This document shows positions 31,256-33,334 of a stretch of 33,334 nucleotides of DNA, one piece after another (the stretch's first letter is position 1; every line of letters starts with the position of its first letter). This stretch comes from Bacteroidota bacterium (lineage in GTDB: Bacteria > Bacteroidota > Bacteroidia > Sphingobacteriales > Sphingobacteriaceae). The notes under the pieces are model-generated. The model was given only the letters and a program-made list of their open reading frames with translations, was not told the origin of the DNA and searched no databases. Position numbers and translations under genes: made by a program. Location of the stretch: positions 1-33,334 of the forward strand of contig JAMFRP010000055.1 in NCBI GenBank assembly GCA_026224775.1. The letters are read 5' to 3'.

Positions 31256-32805
31256 TGATCTGATGATGGTATCACCACCTTTTTTGTCTTATCGCGTTTA
31301 GCAACAAATAATAACAGCGGTAATACAATCGCGAAGAATGAACCAATCAGGAAAAAGCCATCCAAATAACTGGAAAACGACGATTGTTTAATTACTACCA
31401 ACTCAATTAGTTGCATGGCTTTTTGTTTGGCGTCCAGCAAACCAAAGCCCTTCTGCTGAAACAATTGGGTATAAGTGCTGATACGCGCAACCGAAATGGG
31501 ATTATCTGAAGTGATATGCGTAATCAGATCCATTCGATGTGAGGCAATACGCCGGGCAACATAGGTATTAATAATAGATATACCGAATGAGCCGCCCAAC
31601 TGTCGCATCATGTTATTTAAGGCGGTGCCTTGCGGCATATCTTTTGCTTCAAGCGATGAAACGGCGAGTGTACCCAATGGCACGGTTAATAAAGCCATGC
31701 CTATCGCCCTAAAAATTAAATTTAAGGTTATGTCAATAGCCGGTGTTTGCAGATTAATCCTCGACATTGACCAGTTAAAATAGATAAAACATAAAAAGCC
31801 CAATAAAACTATTAATGCCGGTGATACGCCCTTTTGTAACAGTTTGCCGGTTATAATGAGCGCCAAAACCGCCACGATAGATCCGGGTAATAATAATAAG
31901 CCCGATTGTGTAGGTGTAAAGCCCAGTAAACGTTGCGCCACAACAGGTGTCAGATAGATAGAGGTATACATCCCCATCCCGGTAATAAAAGTGAGTACAG
32001 CGGCAATGCTCAATGATCTGAACCTTAAAATATGCAGATTGACTACCGGGTTTTTGGTGTGCAGTTCCCAGATAATAAAAGCGGTAAGCGATAGTGTTGC
32101 CAGCACGGTTAAAAAAGTGATGTAACCCGCCGCAAACCAGTCGTCGGTTTGGCCGCGCTCAAGTACTACCTGTAAGGAGCCGATGCCGACAATTAACAAT
32201 ATAATACCCAGCCAGTCTATCTCCCTGATCTTTTGTTTGATCGGTTCGTACAAAAAGAACATACAGGACACTGCCGCGGCTATGCCGATAGGTACGTTAA
32301 TATAAAATATCCACGGCCAGGAATAATTTTCGGTTATGTAACCGCCTAGAGTTGGGCCAATGGTTGGGCCGATAAAAATTCCTATGCCAAATAATGCGCT
32401 TGCGGTTGCTTGTTTTTCCTTCGGGAATAACTCATAAACTACTGTTGCCGATACCGACAATAATGCACCACCACCCAAACCTTGCAAAAATCTAAATGCA
32501 ACCAGCTCCCAAATTCCGGTAGCATTACCACACATAAATGAGCAAATAGTGAACAGTATAATTGAACCGATATAATAATTGCGCCGTCCCAGGTTATTGG
32601 CTAAAAAGCTAGTCATGGGAATGATGATCACATTGGCAATAGCGTAAGAAGTGATCACCCAGGATGTATCTTCCAAAGTTGCACCCAAATTACCGCTCAT
32701 GTAATTGAGCGCTACGTTTACTATGGAAGTATCAATCAGTTCCATAATTGCAGCGGCGATTACGGTGATGAGGAGGATCTGTCTTTTTAGCGGGCTCATA
32801 TGCAT
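31252..32805 (-). CDS. DHA2-family (EmrB/QacA) drug exporter
   Basis: A 517-residue inner-membrane MFS transporter with about 14 predicted helices. DHA2 signatures are ELIDTSIVNVALNYM (motif D1-like, near the N-terminus), VITSYAIANVIIIPMTSFLA, RFLQGLGGGALLSVS, and motif C GPTIGPTLGGYITENYSWPW, then IFYINVPIGI. EmrB pumps drugs with an HlyD-type adaptor and TolC, but no adaptor gene is adjacent. The start is ATG at 32805 or the second ATG two codons later. Expression is likely under TetR-type control from two operators upstream. It converges on the AraC gene with a four-base overlap. Confidence 0.91.
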   Translation of the reverse strand: MHMSPLKRQILLITVIAAAIMELIDTSIVNVALNYMSGNLGATLEDTSWVITSYAIANVIIIPMTSFLANNLGRRNYYIGSIILFTICSFMCGNATGIWELVAFRFLQGLGGGALLSVSATVVYELFPKEKQATASALFGIGIFIGPTIGPTLGGYITENYSWPWIFYINVPIGIAAAVSCMFFLYEPIKQKIREIDWLGIILLIVGIGSLQVVLERGQTDDWFAAGYITFLTVLATLSLTAFIIWELHTKNPVVNLHILRFRSLSIAAVLTFITGMGMYTSIYLTPVVAQRLLGFTPTQSGLLLLPGSIVAVLALIITGKLLQKGVSPALIVLLGFLCFIYFNWSMSRINLQTPAIDITLNLIFRAIGMALLTVPLGTLAVSSLEAKDMPQGTALNNMMRQLGGSFGISIINTYVARRIASHRMDLITHITSDNPISVARISTYTQLFQQKGFGLLDAKQKAMQLIELVVIKQSSFSSYLDGFFLIGSFFAIVLPLLLFVAKRDKTKKVVIPSSDH

Positions 32806-32821
32806 TATACCAATCGGTATA
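32806..32821. promoter_or_regulatory. TetR-type operator O1 next to the exporter start
   Basis: TATACCAATCGGTATA is a palindrome with six-base arms and one imperfect central pair. It abuts the start codon of the exporter at 32805. It repeats the core of the second operator 43 bases away. Confidence 0.7.
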
Positions 32822-32839
32822 TTTTAAGGTGTGATTTTG

Positions 32840-32855
32840 CATGGATTCTTCCATG
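32840..32855. promoter_or_regulatory. Small hairpin in the exporter leader
   Basis: CATGGA / TCCATG (six bp, TTCT loop on the plus strand) lies between the two operators, in the presumed 5' untranslated leader of the exporter mRNA. It may be a chance palindrome or a secondary operator half. Confidence 0.3.
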
Positions 32856-32862
32856 TAGTTTA

Positions 32863-32870
32863 CAAATATA
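32863..32870 (-). promoter_or_regulatory. Putative -7 element (TATATTTG) for the exporter
   Basis: TATATTTG on the minus strand overlaps the left side of operator O2, so a repressor bound there would block sigma factor. The leader would be about 50 bases and include O1. Confidence 0.6.
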
Positions 32871-32885
32871 CCAATTGGTATATTT
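32864..32885. promoter_or_regulatory. TetR-type operator O2, perfect 22-bp palindrome
   Basis: A perfect 22-base palindrome with core ATACCAATTGGTAT extended by AAAT on one side and ATTT on the other. It overlaps the exporter -7 element. No TetR gene is in the window. Confidence 0.78.
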
Positions 32886-33137
32886 CTATAATGATAATAC
32901 ACGCCAAATGACGCAACAATGGCAATGAACTCTGTTTAGTGCCAAAAAGTAGAGTTACCCAGTTAGCGAATGCTTCCTCGATTTAGCTTTTTTGTAATAA
33001 TGTGGTGATAATGTAAAAAACGCATTAAATTTAGCCTGCTGTTGCACATTTATAAGATACATTATAATATAATTGCACGTTATATAACTGACACGTATTA
33101 CCCCTATTAATAAGGGATCTCCCTTAAAGCTACATTG
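32886..33137. other. Intergenic spacer between exporter and GH92 gene
   Basis: With the operators to its left this gap is about 330 bases. No start codon here opens a frame of more than a few codons. Near the right end TAAGGGA (33111-33117) and TCCCTTA (33120-33126) form a seven-base inverted repeat with a two-base spacer, 12 bases before the GH92 ATG; it could be an operator or a leader hairpin. The sequence TTGCAC occurs twice, 31 bases apart. No exact TAnnTTTG element is seen for the GH92 gene. Confidence 0.5.
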
Positions 33138-33334
33138 ATGAAAAAGACACTCATTATTATTTTTGCCGCCCTACCTTTATTCTCATTTGCACAAATTGTT
33201 AAACAGCCCGATCTTACCGATTATGTAAACCCGCTAATGGGAACGGCATCAAAGCCGATCATGTCAAACGGAAATACCTACCCGGCTGTAGCCGTACCCT
33301 GGGGGATGAATTTTTGGACACCACAAACCGGTAA
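33138..33334 (+). CDS. GH92 family alpha-mannosidase (3' truncated)
   Basis: The first 65 codons of a secreted glycosidase run off the window. A Sec signal peptide (MKKTLIIIFAALPLFSFA, cleavage before QIVKQ) is followed by DYVNPLMGTASKPIMSNGN and TYPAVAVPWGMNFWTPQTG, the conserved N-terminal motif of GH92, which comprises Ca-dependent exo-acting alpha-mannosidases (1,2-, 1,3-, 1,4- and other linkages). The full protein would be about 750 residues. In Bacteroidota such genes usually sit in glycan-utilisation loci; whether this one does lies outside the window. The start is supported by the signal peptide. Confidence 0.9.
   Translation, partial: MKKTLIIIFAALPLFSFAQIVKQPDLTDYVNPLMGTASKPIMSNGNTYPAVAVPWGMNFWTPQTG

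Noticed and set aside
33042..33078. TTGCAC direct repeat before the GH92 gene
   Set aside because: Six bases repeated once in AT-rich sequence is within chance.
1..33334. CRISPR array, tRNA, rRNA, insertion sequence or prophage
   Set aside because: I saw no regularly spaced repeats, no tRNA cloverleaf, no transposase or integrase gene and no phage structural gene; the repeats found are isolated palindromes.

Overview
The window looks like a piece of a Bacteroidota chromosome, most likely Sphingobacteriaceae (a Mucilaginibacter or Pedobacter relative). The main reasons are the many start regions preceded by the Bacteroidota -7 element TAnnTTTG, the weak use of Shine-Dalgarno sequences, the OmpA-type porin with a calcium-binding thrombospondin-type linker, the PorT-like small outer-membrane barrel, and three intergenic palindromic elements beginning GTCATT of a kind common in this phylum. 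The species call is inference. No rRNA, tRNA, insertion sequence, prophage or CRISPR array is visible.

Bases 1-5189 hold the conserved translation block rpsB-tsf-pyrH-frr, with two insertions: nagA (amino-sugar catabolism) between tsf and pyrH, and a toxin-antitoxin pair on the opposite strand between pyrH and frr. The toxin gene carries an apparent one-base frameshift. Bases 5211-11341 hold an ABC exporter, an MFS transporter, and a minus-strand run of a 47-residue membrane protein, ridA and recG. The small protein was found by reading the minus strand by eye.

Bases 11365-15178 hold an abundant-type OmpA porin divergent from an aminopeptidase P gene, then a MeaB/ArgK GTPase. Bases 15287-22278 form a surface-polysaccharide neighbourhood: two GT4 and two GT2-type glycosyltransferases, a DUF5672 protein and an MsbA-like flippase, on both strands. 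Bases 22316-29349 hold a small outer-membrane barrel protein, a secreted NagZ-like GH3 enzyme with a Rossmann-fold partner gene, a two-helix membrane protein, and a fused UvrD-like helicase/PD-(D/E)XK nuclease with a probable iron-sulfur cluster.

The right end holds an SDR oxidoreductase with GTATCA repeats in its promoter, an AraC regulator, a DHA2 (EmrB/QacA) drug exporter under two TetR-type palindromic operators, and the first 65 codons of a GH92 alpha-mannosidase running off the window.

The most interesting signals lie between genes: a family of 85-88-base palindromic elements; hairpins that run straight into the next gene's -7 promoter element; -7 elements so close to the ATG that the mRNAs should be leaderless or nearly so; and an exporter with clear TetR operators but no adjacent TetR gene. 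I see no convincing new multi-gene defence or mobile system.
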